The notes under the pieces are model-generated. The model made no database searches. It saw nothing but the letters and a program-made list of their open reading frames with translations, and had not been told where the DNA came from. From Nitrosomonas sp. (lineage in GTDB: Bacteria; Pseudomonadota; Gammaproteobacteria; Burkholderiales; Nitrosomonadaceae): 47,867 bases of DNA. Position 1 is the stretch's first letter. Every line of letters begins with the position of its first letter. Location: positions 1 through 47,867 of the forward strand of contig NZ_JAIEME010000037.1 in the NCBI RefSeq assembly GCF_019752415.1, read 5' to 3'. This document shows positions 17,215-28,129 of this stretch, piece by piece. A program made the translations under genes and the position numbers.

Positions 17215-18075
17215 ATGCTAGTTTCTGTTGGTTATCTCATCATTATTATTTCTGTATTTGGCGGTTTTGCATTAGCGGGCGGTCATCTCGCTTCATTGTG
17301 GCAGCCCGTTGAGGTGCTTATGATTGGTGGTGGTGCTCTAGGGGCTTTAGTGGTTGGCAATTCGAATAAAGCCATTAAAGCTACTCTAAAAGCACTACCT
17401 ACTGTTTTCAAAGGCTCCAAATACACCAAAGCGCTTTATATGGATTTAATGACATTGCTCTATGAAATACTCGGAAAAATCCGTAAAGAAGGATTAATGT
17501 CCATTGAAGGCGACGTGGACGACCCAGCCAACAGCCCTATTTTTACGAAATACCCCGATATTTTGGCTGATCACCATATCACAGAATTTATCACGGACTA
17601 TTTGAGATTAATGGTCGGCGGCAATCTCAATTCTCTGGAAATTGAGAGTTTAATGGATAGCGAGCTGGAGACACATCACCAAGAGGGTGAAGTACCCATA
17701 CATGTAGTCGCTAAACTGGGCGACGGATTACCTGCTTTTGGCATTGTGGCTGCCGTGATGGGGGTGGTACACACCATGGAATCGGTTCATCTTCCACCAG
17801 CAGAATTGGGAATTTTGATTGCTGCGGCTTTGGTGGGCACATTCCTTGGAATTTTACTGGCTTACGGATTTGTCAGCCCGCTCGCCGGCAAACTTGAACA
17901 TGGTTTGCATGAATCCAGTAAGCTATTTGAGTGTATAAAAATCACATTGCTGGCCAATTTAAATGGCTATTCCCCGGTTCTTGCAATTGAATTTGGCCGA
18001 AAAGTCTTGTTCACAACCGAGAGACCGTCTTTCCTTGAATTGGAAGAACATGTCAAACAGAGCAAAACAAAGTAG
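17215..18075 (+). CDS. motA: Flagellar stator protein MotA
   Basis: 286 residues with a strong ribosome site (aaggagttaccgta before ATG). Four membrane helices (about 3-22, 32-50, 170-192, 202-222) flank a cytosolic loop containing R90 and E98, the charged residues that contact rotor protein FliG and sit at the same numbers as in E. coli. MotA5:MotB2 complexes conduct protons and drive rotation. motB follows after 41 bases. No other flagellar or chemotaxis genes lie in the window, so this is a detached stator operon. Confidence 0.93.
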   Translation: MLVSVGYLIIIISVFGGFALAGGHLASLWQPVEVLMIGGGALGALVVGNSNKAIKATLKALPTVFKGSKYTKALYMDLMTLLYEILGKIRKEGLMSIEGDVDDPANSPIFTKYPDILADHHITEFITDYLRLMVGGNLNSLEIESLMDSELETHHQEGEVPIHVVAKLGDGLPAFGIVAAVMGVVHTMESVHLPPAELGILIAAALVGTFLGILLAYGFVSPLAGKLEHGLHESSKLFECIKITLLANLNGYSPVLAIEFGRKVLFTTERPSFLELEEHVKQSKTK

Positions 18076-18116
18076 TTTTTCCAAAAAGATCTCCCATTTG
18101 AATTGCGAGAATAGTT

Positions 18117-19043
18117 ATGGCCGATGATCTTTCGCAGCGCCCGATTGTCATCAAGCGGATTAAGAAGGTAGCGGGTGGCCATCACGGTGGTGCCTGGAAA
18201 ATTGCTTATGCTGACTTTGTCACCGCTATGATGGCATTCTTTTTATTAATGTGGTTATTGGGATCATCAACCAAGAGTCAGTTGGAAGGCATTTCTGAGC
18301 ATTTTAAAACACCGTTAAAAGTTGCGCTGATGGGTGGATCATCTGTGGGTGAAAGCAGCAGTTTAATTAAAGGAGGTGGAACCGATTTGACACGTCAGCA
18401 AGGTCAAGTACAGAAAAGTACTGCTGAAGAAGATAAAAAGGCCAAAAAAATCATCAAGGAGCGCGCCGAATTGATCAAGCTGGAAGGGCTAAAAAAGAAA
18501 ATAGAAGATGCGGTTGAAGCCAATCCATCATTAAAGAAATTTGCAAACCAGCTTTTACTGGATATCACATCGGATGGCTTAAGAATCCAAATTGTTGATG
18601 AACAGAATCGTCCTATGTTTGCATCGGGAAAAGCCGAATTGCAGCCATATACTAAAACCATCCTGCGCGAAATTGGTAAAATGCTCAACGATGTCGAAAA
18701 CAAAATCAGCCTCTCCGGGCATACGGATGGAAAACCATTTCCAACCGGAGACAAGGGCTATAGCAATTGGGAGCTATCGGCTGATCGTGCGAATGCTTCA
18801 CGGCGAGAGCTGATTGTTGGTGGCATGGATACAAGCAAAGTTCTACAAGTCATCGGTTTGTCTTCTGCCGTGTTATTTGATAAGGATGCCCCGCTCAACC
18901 CAATTAATCGCCGGATCAGTATCGTGGTTATGAATGAGAGAGCTGAGAAATCCATCACGATGGATAAGCACACACTCGATATTGATATGCAGGATGAGCC
19001 CAATAAAGAATTATTACAGAACCCAGAAAATAGCTCCTTATAA
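18117..19043 (+). CDS. motB: Flagellar stator protein MotB
   Basis: 308 residues. A short basic N-terminus precedes a single helix containing AYADFVTAMMAFFLLMWLL; D33 is the protonatable aspartate of the channel (D32 in E. coli). A plug/linker rich in Lys and Glu (about 100-145) leads to an OmpA-type peptidoglycan-binding domain (about 150-280) with SGHTDG, a WELSADRANASRREL helix and NPINRRISIVV. This anchors the stator to the cell wall. Partner of MotA, 41 bases upstream. Confidence 0.93.
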   Translation: MADDLSQRPIVIKRIKKVAGGHHGGAWKIAYADFVTAMMAFFLLMWLLGSSTKSQLEGISEHFKTPLKVALMGGSSVGESSSLIKGGGTDLTRQQGQVQKSTAEEDKKAKKIIKERAELIKLEGLKKKIEDAVEANPSLKKFANQLLLDITSDGLRIQIVDEQNRPMFASGKAELQPYTKTILREIGKMLNDVENKISLSGHTDGKPFPTGDKGYSNWELSADRANASRRELIVGGMDTSKVLQVIGLSSAVLFDKDAPLNPINRRISIVVMNERAEKSITMDKHTLDIDMQDEPNKELLQNPENSSL

Positions 19044-19058
19044 CACTACCAATCCTAA

Positions 19059-19811
19059 ATGTTAAAACACCTCCATCCAGTCGTTATCGCGCTGCTTATT
19101 CAAATATTCACCCTAGTATCGATTGGTTTTTTTATAGTAGCGCAATCAGCAATTGCATTGAGCCTGTTTGAATGGAGTCTAGTGCAGGGATTATTGGCTG
19201 GACTGATTAGTTATTCCATGCGAATGCCGGTATGGTGGATTCCGATTCACCTGGCATTTATTCCGTTGGCTATCGCCACACTGGCGCTAAATATTTCTTC
19301 CACTTGGTTTCTGGTATTTTTTCTCTGCTTATTGCTGGTTTATGGAAAAACTTATAAGACCCAAGTACCGCTTTATCTTTCAAGTAAAAGGGTAAATCAT
19401 GCGCTTGAAGCATTATTACCTGAGCAAGGGCAATTTTCTTTTGTTGATCTAGGGAGCGGCTGCGGCGGCTTAGTGAAGAATCTGGCAAACACCCACAGAA
19501 ATGGCATATTCCACGGCATTGAATCGGCACCTTTGCCATTCTTAATCAGTAAACTAAGAAGTCTATTTTGCGCCTCAACCTGTAAAGTATTTTGGGGGGA
19601 TTTCTGGGAATACGATTTCTCAAAATATGATGTTGTCTATGCCTATCTGTCGCCGGTTCCTATGGAATCGCTTTGGCACAAAGCGGTTAAGGAAATGCGT
19701 CCGGGCAGTCTACTCATCAGCAATACCTTCATGATCCCTGGCATCACACCTTATAAAAGTATCCCATTAGATGATTTTTCAAAATCCACACTATATCTAT
19801 GGAAAATATAG
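19059..19811 (+). CDS. Membrane-anchored class I SAM-dependent methyltransferase
   Basis: 250 residues. Three or four N-terminal helices (about 8-30, 36-52, 55-75, 80-95) are followed by a Rossmann methyltransferase domain (from about 105). Motif I is VDLGSGCGGLV, with an acidic residue in GIESAPLP binding the ribose and WGDFWEYDF later in the domain. The substrate is unknown. The domain organisation recalls the FAM173/ANT-KMT lysine methyltransferases, but this is a resemblance only. It starts 15 bases after motB with no clear ribosome site, so co-translation with motAB is likely. It ends 20 bases from the convergent cysS. Confidence 0.7.
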   Translation: MLKHLHPVVIALLIQIFTLVSIGFFIVAQSAIALSLFEWSLVQGLLAGLISYSMRMPVWWIPIHLAFIPLAIATLALNISSTWFLVFFLCLLLVYGKTYKTQVPLYLSSKRVNHALEALLPEQGQFSFVDLGSGCGGLVKNLANTHRNGIFHGIESAPLPFLISKLRSLFCASTCKVFWGDFWEYDFSKYDVVYAYLSPVPMESLWHKAVKEMRPGSLLISNTFMIPGITPYKSIPLDDFSKSTLYLWKI

Positions 19812-19831
19812 ATCGACTGAACCAAGTATAT

Positions 19832-21214
19832 TTATGTGCGACGCCAGGCAGTGCCTTGGGGATTATCCTCAAGAATGATGCCTTGTTCCAGAAGATTTTT
19901 TCGAATCGCATCAGCATCGGAATACCGGCCTTCTTTGCGTGCGCTTATCCGTTGTTGAATCAAAAGTTCAATCGTATCTTGCGTTAAAGAATCCAATTCA
20001 CTAGTAACAACTTTATTTTGCAAATATTCTTGCGGATTTTGTTGTAACAAACCCAATAAATTACCCAATCCTTTTAGTAGCCCCGCATTCTCTTTTGAAC
20101 CTGTTTTATTGATATCACTGGCAAGCTCAAACAATACCGCAATTGCTTCCGGTGTATTAAAGTCATCATCCATTGCAGCTTTAAACCTCTGCGCATTGAG
20201 ATTACTCCAATTGATCGTTAGCATATCAACCGGCTTCACTTCCTTGAGAGCAATATACAGACGATCCAGTGCAAGTTTTGTATCTTTCAGATGCTGATCA
20301 GAGTAGTTTAATGGACTGCGGTAATGCGCACGCAAAATAAAGAAACGCACCACCTCAGGTTGATAATGTTTCAGTATCTCTCGAACCGTAAAAAAGTTAC
20401 CTAAGGACTTTGACATCTTTTCATTATCAACGCGCACAAATCCATTATGCATCCAGTAATTAACAAAGGGATGATCATGCGCACCTTCACTTTGGGCAAT
20501 TTCATTCTCATGGTGTGGAAATTGCAGATCCTGTCCCCCGCCATGAATATCAAAATGCACACCCAATAGTTGTTCACTCATTGCCGAGCACTCAATGTGC
20601 CAGCCCGGACGCCCCTTTCCCCAAGGAGATTCCCAAGACGGCTCTCCCGGCTTTGCAGATTTCCACAGCACAAAGTCCAACGGGTCCTTTTTATTCGAAT
20701 CAATTTCTACGCGTTCGCCGGCACGAAGATCATTCAGAGATTTACCGGAAAGTTTTCCGTAACTTGGAAAGTTGTGCACAGCATAATAAACATCACCATT
20801 ACTTGCCTGATAGGCAAGATTCTTTTCAATCAAGGTGCCGATCATACCAATCATGTTCTCGACGTATCCAGTTGCACGCGGCTCGTGGGTCGGTGATGAA
20901 ACACCCAGCGCTGAAGAATCCTCATTCATAGCCTGAATAAAACGCTGCGTCAGCGTTTCGATTGATTCATCGTTTTCTTGCGCACGTTTGATAATTTTGT
21001 CATCAATATCAGTAACATTCCGCACATAACTGACCTCAAAATCTTTCGCCTTAAACCACCGCACAACCGTATCAAAAACCACCAGAACCCTTGCATGCCC
21101 CAGGTGACAGTAATCATAGACAGTCATACCGCAAACATATATTTTTATCTTTCCAGGCATGATGGGAACAAAATCTTGTTTTTCCCGGGCAATTGAGTTA
21201 TAAATTTTAAGCAT
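19832..21214 (-). CDS. cysS: Cysteinyl-tRNA synthetase
   Basis: 460 residues, the usual length. HIGH-type motif HLGH (37-40), KMSKS (about 266-270) and the zinc ligand C28 in [10 protein letters not shown] are present, with WHIECSAMS and [23 protein letters not shown] between them. Charges tRNA-Cys with cysteine in the cytosol. Monocistronic by context: the next minus-strand gene upstream is far away, and a plus-strand gene converges on its end. The C-terminal anticodon-binding region ([26 protein letters not shown]) is complete. Confidence 0.96.
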   Translation of the reverse strand: MLKIYNSIAREKQDFVPIMPGKIKIYVCGMTVYDYCHLGHARVLVVFDTVVRWFKAKDFEVSYVRNVTDIDDKIIKRAQENDESIETLTQRFIQAMNEDSSALGVSSPTHEPRATGYVENMIGMIGTLIEKNLAYQASNGDVYYAVHNFPSYGKLSGKSLNDLRAGERVEIDSNKKDPLDFVLWKSAKPGEPSWESPWGKGRPGWHIECSAMSEQLLGVHFDIHGGGQDLQFPHHENEIAQSEGAHDHPFVNYWMHNGFVRVDNEKMSKSLGNFFTVREILKHYQPEVVRFFILRAHYRSPLNYSDQHLKDTKLALDRLYIALKEVKPVDMLTINWSNLNAQRFKAAMDDDFNTPEAIAVLFELASDINKTGSKENAGLLKGLGNLLGLLQQNPQEYLQNKVVTSELDSLTQDTIELLIQQRISARKEGRYSDADAIRKNLLEQGIILEDNPQGTAWRRT

Positions 21215-21361
21215 AAGGCCAACAGATAAAATTGTAGAGCTGACTATCTTCTTGATAGAATTCGGATGTTCTTGATGACTGAATCAAAAACAAATAATCA
21301 ATGAGTATAGCATATTGTAAATATGAAACTCTTACCCTCGTTTATAACTAATAGGATACCT

Positions 21362-21955
21362 ATGCGACTCCGCCAGATTTTGATTTTTCTGTTTTTAATC
21401 TCGGTACATATCAGTGTTAATGCCGCAGACATACGGGTTGAAATGAAAACGAACTTAGGGAATATCGTACTTGAGCTTTATCCGGACAAAGCACCCGAAA
21501 CAGTGGAGAATTTCCTGAAATATATTGAAGACGATTTTTATAAAAATACGCTGTTTCACCGTGTGATATCGGGTTTTATGATTCAAGGTGGCGGATTCGA
21601 TACTGCTTTCAAGCAGAAACCAACCAGGCCACCGATTCAAAATGAAGCGGCGAATGGTTTAAAGAATGAGATTGGAACAATAGCAATGGCGCGCACATCA
21701 GATCCGCACTCTGCTTCCGCGCAATTTTTTATCAATGTCGCGAATAACGGGTTCCTCAATTATAAAGCACCCAGCCAAAGCGGTTATGGATACACTGTAT
21801 TTGGTAAAGTAATCACGGGAATGGAAGTTGTGAATAAAATCGCATCCGCACCAACTGGATCAGGCGGCCCTTTTCCAGGAGATGTGCCCAAAAATAGCGT
21901 AATTATCGAAGAAATTATTAAATTGCCCGTTCCTGAGAAACAGAACCCTCAATAA
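21362..21955 (+). CDS. ppiA: Exported peptidyl-prolyl cis-trans isomerase (cyclophilin)
   Basis: 197 residues from the ATG at 21362, chosen for the AGGA six bases upstream and because it begins a textbook signal peptide ([21 protein letters not shown], cut before ADIRVE). An in-frame ATG 13 codons earlier is less likely. The cyclophilin core has [29 protein letters not shown] and the [17 protein letters not shown] block. It speeds proline isomerisation in periplasmic folding. It is followed after 29 bases by its cytosolic paralogue. Confidence 0.88.
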   Translation: MRLRQILIFLFLISVHISVNAADIRVEMKTNLGNIVLELYPDKAPETVENFLKYIEDDFYKNTLFHRVISGFMIQGGGFDTAFKQKPTRPPIQNEAANGLKNEIGTIAMARTSDPHSASAQFFINVANNGFLNYKAPSQSGYGYTVFGKVITGMEVVNKIASAPTGSGGPFPGDVPKNSVIIEEIIKLPVPEKQNPQ

Positions 21956-21984
21956 CAGGAATCACAAACCAACAAAGGATTGAT

Positions 21985-22476
21985 ATGGTCAGATTACAAA
22001 CTAATTTTGGTGTTATAACACTTGAGCTGGATAGTGAGAAAGCGCCTGAAACTGTACAGAACTTTTTAAATTATGCCACCAGCGGATTTTATGACAACAC
22101 ATTATTTCATCGCGTCATTGATGATTTTATGATTCAGGGTGGTGGATTTGAGCCCGGAATGAAACAAAAAACCACGCAAGCACCCATTCAAAACGAGGCT
22201 GCTAATGGGCTCAAAAATGATACCTATACCATAGCAATGGCACGTACTGCTGACGTGCATTCTGCAACCGCGCAATTTTTTATCAATGTTGCCAATAATG
22301 GATTTCTAAATTACAAATCCCCTTCATCACAAGGCTATGGTTACTGTGTATTTGGGAGAGTGGTTGAGGGACAAGATGTTGTTGATAAAATAAAGAAGGT
22401 TAAGACTGGAGATTCTGCTGGTCACCAGAATGTCCCGATCGAAGATGTCATTATCCAGAAAGCTGAAGTAATTTAG
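21985..22476 (+). CDS. ppiB: Cytosolic peptidyl-prolyl cis-trans isomerase (cyclophilin)
   Basis: 163 residues, no signal peptide, ribosome site aaaggattgat before ATG. Active-site blocks [34 protein letters not shown] and [16 protein letters not shown] are intact. Strongly similar to the preceding exported protein, so the pair looks like a tandem duplication with one copy given a signal peptide. Ends 63 bases from the convergent metZ. Confidence 0.92.
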   Translation: MVRLQTNFGVITLELDSEKAPETVQNFLNYATSGFYDNTLFHRVIDDFMIQGGGFEPGMKQKTTQAPIQNEAANGLKNDTYTIAMARTADVHSATAQFFINVANNGFLNYKSPSSQGYGYCVFGRVVEGQDVVDKIKKVKTGDSAGHQNVPIEDVIIQKAEVI

Positions 22477-22539
22477 TCACTGGCAATAATCAACAAGCAT
22501 TTTGGTTAAATTAAACATGGCACATACAGTCAAGGCTCT

Positions 22540-23715
22540 TTACGATAGCCCTCGTGCCAGATCATCCTGAAGATCTTGTACCGCTTCCAATCCCACTGCG
22601 ATACGTAGCAATCCATCGGATATGCCAGCAGCATCCCGTGCTTCTTGACTAATACGAGCATGGGTTGTTGTTGCAGGATGTGTCAATGTGCTCTTGGCAT
22701 CCCCTAGATTAGCAGTGATCGATATCAGCCGCGTTGAATCTATGATACGCCAAGCCGCTTCTTTACCACCTTTCACCTCAAATGTGACAATACCGCCACC
22801 TGACTTCTGTTGATATTTTGCCAACTCATATTGCGGATGAGACACTAAGCCGGGATAAAATACACGTGTCACATTTGGTTTAGATTCAAGCCACTGGGCT
22901 ATTTTCAAGGCATTCCTGGCATGCGCCTCCACACGTATTTTGAGTGTTTCCAGACCTTTCAATATTACCCAAGCATTGAATGCACTAAGTGTTGGTCCGG
23001 CTGTGCGCAGGAAACCATATATACCGCCATCCATTAGTAATTCCTGGTTACCTAACACAGCCCCCCCCAATACCCTACCTTGCCCATCCAAATACTTGGT
23101 TGCAGAATGTATAACAATATCTGCACCCAATTCGAGCGGTTTCTGCAGGATGGGGGTACAAAAACAATTATCAACAACTAGCCAAATACCAGCCTTTCTG
23201 GCAACTTTTGATAATTCAGCGATATCTGAAATCTCTGTTAATGGATTGGACGGCGTTTCCAGAAAAAATAGCTTGGTGTTAGGCCGTATTGCAGTTTCCC
23301 ATGAATTAACATCCGTAGCCGATACAAACGTGGTATCGATATTAAACCGCTTCAATATGTTATTGAATAAATTGACAGTGGCTCCAAATAAGCTGCGCGA
23401 AGCGACAATATGATCACCGGCAGAGAGTAATCCCATTACACATGCAAGTATTGCTGACATACCTGAAGAAGTTGCAATACATGCTTCTGCACCTTCCAGC
23501 ACCGCAAGCCTCTCTTCGAATGCGGTTACAGTGGGATTGGTAAACCGGGCATAAATATTTCCCGGCTCACTCCCGGAAAAGCGTGCAGCTGCCTGTGCGG
23601 CACTATCAAAGACAAAACTTGATGTTAAATACATTGCCTCGGAATGTTCGTTAAACTGACTACGATGAATTCCGGTATGAAGTGCAAGTGTCTCTGGTTG
23701 TAAATGATCAGACAT
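22540..23715 (-). CDS. metZ: O-succinylhomoserine sulfhydrylase
   Basis: 391 residues, Cys/Met-metabolism PLP enzyme. The PLP lysine is K207 in HSATKYLDGQGRVLGG; SSGMSAI (84-90) and the YARFTNPT block (55-62) bind the cofactor of the neighbouring subunit. The DGQGRVLGG sequence and position after purF match MetZ, which makes homocysteine from O-succinylhomoserine and sulfide. Cystathionine gamma-synthase is the main alternative within the family. Last gene of the long minus-strand cluster, 126 bases after purF. Confidence 0.92.
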   Translation of the reverse strand: MSDHLQPETLALHTGIHRSQFNEHSEAMYLTSSFVFDSAAQAAARFSGSEPGNIYARFTNPTVTAFEERLAVLEGAEACIATSSGMSAILACVMGLLSAGDHIVASRSLFGATVNLFNNILKRFNIDTTFVSATDVNSWETAIRPNTKLFFLETPSNPLTEISDIAELSKVARKAGIWLVVDNCFCTPILQKPLELGADIVIHSATKYLDGQGRVLGGAVLGNQELLMDGGIYGFLRTAGPTLSAFNAWVILKGLETLKIRVEAHARNALKIAQWLESKPNVTRVFYPGLVSHPQYELAKYQQKSGGGIVTFEVKGGKEAAWRIIDSTRLISITANLGDAKSTLTHPATTTHARISQEARDAAGISDGLLRIAVGLEAVQDLQDDLARGLS

Positions 23716-23841
23716 GTATATAAAACCTCAAGCAAAAACGTAAAAATGTAAACAATTTTGAAAAATTATAGTATTTACTACTATTGACCTGATTGTTGTA
23801 CGCATAGAAAAACGTAATTCATCCAATTTAAACAGAAATTA

Positions 23842-25362
23842 TTAATCAGAAAAAACCAAACTTAAATCAAGTTGTGAATTGGATCTGGTTTGCAAAAAAG
23901 ATTGACTGGAATTTCGTTGTAACTCAATGGTGCGTAAATATTCTGCTGTTATATCGCCTGTGATATAGTTTCCATCAAAGCATGAAGTCTCAAAATTTCT
24001 TACGGTGGGAGATATTTTCGAGATAGCCCGGCTAAGTGCTTCCAGATCCTGATAGATCAGGTAATCGGCACCAATTTCACGGCAAATTTCCTCTGTATCG
24101 CGATCGGTTGCAATTAATTCTTGGCGCGTTGGCATATCTATACCGTACACATTGGGATATCTCACTGGGGGGGCTGCAGACGCAAAATAAATTTTATGTG
24201 CGCCAGCCTCACGCGCCATCTGCACAATCTCACGACTTGTCGTGCCGCGTACAATCGAATCATCAACCAGCAAAACATTTTTGCCACGGAATTCTATACC
24301 GATTGCATTGAGTTTCTGACGCACTGATTTACGTCGTTGTTGTTGGCCTGGCATGATAAAGGTACGACCAACATAACGATTCTTAACAAAACCTTCACGA
24401 AAATTAACCCCCAATTGATTGGCGAGTTGCAAGGCACTCGGTCGGCTTGAGTCAGGTATCGGAATTACCACATCAATATCCAGATGATGCATTGATTTTC
24501 TGATCTTTTCAGCGAGATGCTCGCCCATATTCAATCGTGTTTCATAGACCGAAATACCATCGATCACGGAATCAGGCCGAGCTAGGTATACATATTCAAA
24601 AATACAAGGATTTAGCGAATAATTGGTTGCACATTGTTTATTGTAAAAATTTCCAGCTTCATCAATGAAAATAGCTTCTCCTGGTGCCACATCGCGTATC
24701 AGTTTAAAGCCCAATGTATCGAGAGCAACACTTTCTGATGCAATCAGGTACTCGTGCCCATTTTCACTTTCAACCGTACCAAAAACTAGCGGACGTATGC
24801 CATAGGGATCGCGGAAAGCTAACAACCCGTATCCGGCAATCATGGCTATAACAGCATAGGCACCTTTGCAACGTTTATGTACGCCCGATACAGCAGTAAA
24901 GATTGTGGCAGGATCAAGCTGGCAATTACGCGTGCTTTCTTGTAGTTCATGTGCGAGAACATTCAGCAGAACTTCAGTATCTGAGTTGGTGTTGACATGC
25001 CTTAAGTCTGCCCTAAACAACTCCTGGCTAAGTTCCTCCGCATTCGTCAAATTTCCATTATGGCTCAGTACAATACCAAAAGGTGAATTCACATAAAAAG
25101 GTTGTGCCTCAGCTGAGGAATTGGCAGACCCGGCTGTGGGATAGCGCACATGACCAATACCGATATTACCTGCTAACGCTCGCATATCCCGGGTACGAAA
25201 CACATCACGCACCAATCCAAGGCCTTTGTGCATATGAAAAGTATTGCCTCGTGCAGTTACGATACCACTTGCATCTTGACCACGATGCTGCAGCATTAAT
25301 AAACCATCATAAAGCAATTGATTAGCTGGCGATTTTGCAACAATGCCGAGAATTCCACACAT
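23842..25362 (-). CDS. purF: Amidophosphoribosyltransferase
   Basis: 506 residues. The N-terminal glutaminase (Ntn) domain starts MCGILGIV, so C2 is the nucleophile without a propeptide. RGQDASG and [12 protein letters not shown] follow. The C-terminal phosphoribosyltransferase domain has the PRPP loop [14 protein letters not shown] (about 356-369). It catalyses the first committed step of purine synthesis, making phosphoribosylamine from PRPP and glutamine. Downstream of cvpA, as in most proteobacteria. Confidence 0.96.
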   Translation of the reverse strand: MCGILGIVAKSPANQLLYDGLLMLQHRGQDASGIVTARGNTFHMHKGLGLVRDVFRTRDMRALAGNIGIGHVRYPTAGSANSSAEAQPFYVNSPFGIVLSHNGNLTNAEELSQELFRADLRHVNTNSDTEVLLNVLAHELQESTRNCQLDPATIFTAVSGVHKRCKGAYAVIAMIAGYGLLAFRDPYGIRPLVFGTVESENGHEYLIASESVALDTLGFKLIRDVAPGEAIFIDEAGNFYNKQCATNYSLNPCIFEYVYLARPDSVIDGISVYETRLNMGEHLAEKIRKSMHHLDIDVVIPIPDSSRPSALQLANQLGVNFREGFVKNRYVGRTFIMPGQQQRRKSVRQKLNAIGIEFRGKNVLLVDDSIVRGTTSREIVQMAREAGAHKIYFASAAPPVRYPNVYGIDMPTRQELIATDRDTEEICREIGADYLIYQDLEALSRAISKISPTVRNFETSCFDGNYITGDITAEYLRTIELQRNSSQSFLQTRSNSQLDLSLVFSD

Positions 25363-25464
25363 AGAAATACTCCGTAAGATTTGCTCTAATCAGCTTAAAG
25401 ATGTGGATTGAAAATATTTAACAAATGGAATCATAACTATACAATGAGAGCGTAGTGAAGCATA

Positions 25465-25971
25465 TTAAGAATTTTGTTTTCTTTCGTAGCTGATGCGCTT
25501 TGACAGATCACTAGGCAACCAAGGTAAAATTTGTATTGCTATCGCTTCCAGTGGACGGCTTAATACAGCTTGCTGCCAGAATACTTGATTAGGAACCGTT
25601 GTTAATCCAGCGATCAGAACCAGTAACATTACAATAACAAGTGCTCTGATAAAGCCGAATACAGAACCAAGTAATCGATCTATAAACCCTAATCCAATAC
25701 CTTTAATTAAAACAGACAACATCATGGTCGCCAGGGCTGTAATAAGCAATACAGAAAGAAATGCTAAAACAAATGCAATAGAAATACGGAGTGTTTCACC
25801 AGTTAATTCCGTAGGTAGAAATTGTTCAAAAAATGATGCATACGCACTAGCTACTATAAAAGCAACAATCCAGCCAGCAACAGACAATGCTTCGCGAACA
25901 AATCCTCGAATTATACTTAGAACTATCGATACAAGAAAAATACCGGATACAACATAATCAAAAACAGTCAT
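25465..25971 (-). CDS. cvpA: CvpA family inner-membrane protein
   Basis: 168 residues with four hydrophobic helices (about 5-22, 28-45, 62-88, 103-127) and the conserved start MTVFDYVV..FLVSIVLSIIRGFVREALS. CvpA was named for colicin V production and is linked to envelope stress tolerance; molecular function is not settled. Placed between the SPOR-domain gene and purF, the classical order. Confidence 0.9.
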   Translation of the reverse strand: MTVFDYVVSGIFLVSIVLSIIRGFVREALSVAGWIVAFIVASAYASFFEQFLPTELTGETLRISIAFVLAFLSVLLITALATMMLSVLIKGIGLGFIDRLLGSVFGFIRALVIVMLLVLIAGLTTVPNQVFWQQAVLSRPLEAIAIQILPWLPSDLSKRISYERKQNS

Positions 25972-26074
25972 TGGCTAGAATTGATACAGTTCTTGTGATT
26001 AAGCATTTTAAATTAAAGTTACTCAAGAGTTGAGAGAGGTAGTAGCCTACCTAGATACTCATCAAACTTCACAA

Positions 26075-26758
26075 TCATCTTGGCACCACCACCCCATCCA
26101 GGCCGATTTTCTTAAGCTTTTTTATTTCATTCTCCGCAACGCTTCGTGCCGTAAAAGGTCCAATGCGCACACGCGTCACTTCATTATTATCGATTTTAAG
26201 CGTTTCCGTATATGCCTTAAATCCATTTGATGCCAAATTTTCCTGTTGTTGCTTTGCCTTTAATTGATCAGAAAATGCACCTAGCTGTACGACAAACCCC
26301 TTCTTTGTCGTATCTGCCGCTGTAATAGCAGGCGTTGCCACCGCGACTGCTGCTGTAATATTTGCAGCAGCAGTATTTTTTACTTCAATGGGATGTTTAT
26401 CAATTTTCGGTTTAATGCCCGGAATCGGAATACGTTTCTGCTCACCGGCTACTTCGATGCCTTCCTCGGCATTATGCGGCGTACCTTTAGGCTTGCTCTG
26501 TGATTCGGATAATACATCTACGCCATGAATATATTCTCGGCCAACTGGTTCTGCTTTAGGTGCAAAACTATTCCTGTCGTTTTGATTGGGTATTGGTAAA
26601 TTAATAGCAATTTCATGCTTCTCATTCTCCGATTTTGGCTCATCAAAAATAATCGGCAACACAGTTACCGAAATGAGAACTAGAATGATAGCGCCAACCA
26701 AACGTCTTCTCGCGCGCTTTCGTAGTAATAATTCTTCCTCACTGATATTTTTAGTCAT
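26075..26758 (-). CDS. dedD: SPOR-domain cell-division protein (DedD-like)
   Basis: 227 residues. Cytoplasmic basic N-terminus (LRKRARRRLVGA), one membrane helix (about 18-37), a low-complexity linker rich in Pro, Lys and Ala, and a C-terminal SPOR domain (about 150-225: GFVVQLGAFSDQLKAKQQQ...VRIGPFTARSVAENEIKKL). SPOR domains bind denuded septal peptidoglycan, so it is expected at the division ring. Position between folC and cvpA matches dedD. Confidence 0.88.
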   Translation of the reverse strand: MTKNISEEELLLRKRARRRLVGAIILVLISVTVLPIIFDEPKSENEKHEIAINLPIPNQNDRNSFAPKAEPVGREYIHGVDVLSESQSKPKGTPHNAEEGIEVAGEQKRIPIPGIKPKIDKHPIEVKNTAAANITAAVAVATPAITAADTTKKGFVVQLGAFSDQLKAKQQQENLASNGFKAYTETLKIDNNEVTRVRIGPFTARSVAENEIKKLKKIGLDGVVVPR

Positions 26759-26774
26759 TTGAAATATCCAATTA

Positions 26775-28079
26775 TTACTTGCTTTGCAGCGTGTTTAAAT
26801 AACGCAACACGTCACCCACCGTATAGAAAGATCCGAATATGCAGATTCTATCATTTTTAGTTGCTTGTTCACAGGCAAAAACAAAAGCCGCCACACAATC
26901 CGAAAACTTATAAATGACATTCTTATTATTTGAAATACCGGCTTTATGAATCTCATCAATTAAATAATCAGCAGTAGCAGTACGAGGCGTATAAATAGAT
27001 GATACCAGCCAGAAATCAATATCATTTTTTAATTCCTGAATCACTCCAAAAATATCTTTATCTTGCAACATAGCAAATACTGCATAGGTATGACCAGTCG
27101 GTTTTGTCGCAGCTAAATTTTCAGACAAAACAGAAGCTGCAGCCGGATTGTGTGCCACATCCAGGATTATCATGGGTTGCGTTGAAACAACCTGAAACCG
27201 GCCCGTTATGACCGCTTCAGTTAATCCCTGACGTACGTCATTCATACTGACAGGCAACAATTCATTTAGCGAATCCAGTGCGACCAAGCAAGTACTCGCG
27301 TTTTTCAATTGTTTCTCACCGCGCAAAGCGGGTAAAGGCAAAGAATACCGCCACCCTCTCGGCCCCCAGTAATCCCATTGTGTATCTTTCTTAGAAAAAC
27401 CAAATGCTTTTGCAAATTGATAAAAACTTGCACCAATATTTTCAACTTGCTGATTAACCGAATCGGGTAGATCAGTTTCCGCACAAATAGCCGGTTTGTT
27501 TTTTCTAAAAATCGCGGCTTTCTCAAATCCTATCTTTTCCCTCGTATCTCCAAGGTACTCCATATGATCTAGATCAATGCTGGTTAAAATTGAACAATCC
27601 GCATCAAATATATTGACTGCATCAAGACGACCACCCAGACCGACTTCCAAAATTGCCACATCAACTTCATCCTGAATAAACAAATACATCGCAGCCAACG
27701 TGCCAAATTCAAAAAATGTTAAAGAAGTCTGGCAATTTTTTCTTACGGCATTAATTTTCGCAAATGCGTTGCAGAATCTTTCATCATCAACCTCTTTTTT
27801 GTCGATACGCACGCGCTCGTTGTAACGAAGTAAATGGGGTGAAGTATAGCAACCTACTTGATAACCAGCACAACACAATATCGATTCAAGCATCGCACAC
27901 ACTGAACCTTTTCCATTTGTACCACCCACTAGAATAATTGGAAATTTAGGTGCCAGTCCAAGTTGCAGCTTGACCTGATTCACACGATCCAATCCCATTT
28001 CAATGGTTTTGGGATGGAGTGCTTCAAGATAAGTTAACCAGTCGACGAGTGAGTCAGATTCTCTACTTGGTGCATTCAT
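26775..28079 (-). CDS. folC: Bifunctional folylpolyglutamate/dihydrofolate synthase
   Basis: 434 residues from the ATG at 28079; the frame extends 33 codons upstream into the end of accD, but that stretch is not FolC-like. The Mur-ligase ATP loop GTNGKGS is at 53-59, followed by YTSPHLLRYNERVRI and EVGLGGRLDAVN. Adds dihydropteroate to glutamate and lengthens folate glutamate tails in the cytosol. Between accD and the SPOR gene, 16 bases from the latter. Ribosome site is weak. Confidence 0.94.
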   Translation of the reverse strand: MNAPSRESDSLVDWLTYLEALHPKTIEMGLDRVNQVKLQLGLAPKFPIILVGGTNGKGSVCAMLESILCCAGYQVGCYTSPHLLRYNERVRIDKKEVDDERFCNAFAKINAVRKNCQTSLTFFEFGTLAAMYLFIQDEVDVAILEVGLGGRLDAVNIFDADCSILTSIDLDHMEYLGDTREKIGFEKAAIFRKNKPAICAETDLPDSVNQQVENIGASFYQFAKAFGFSKKDTQWDYWGPRGWRYSLPLPALRGEKQLKNASTCLVALDSLNELLPVSMNDVRQGLTEAVITGRFQVVSTQPMIILDVAHNPAAASVLSENLAATKPTGHTYAVFAMLQDKDIFGVIQELKNDIDFWLVSSIYTPRTATADYLIDEIHKAGISNNKNVIYKFSDCVAAFVFACEQATKNDRICIFGSFYTVGDVLRYLNTLQSK

Positions 28080-28129
28080 GTAATATGAACCACTAGTTAT
28101 CCTACAATAGCAAAATATTGAAGTATGGG

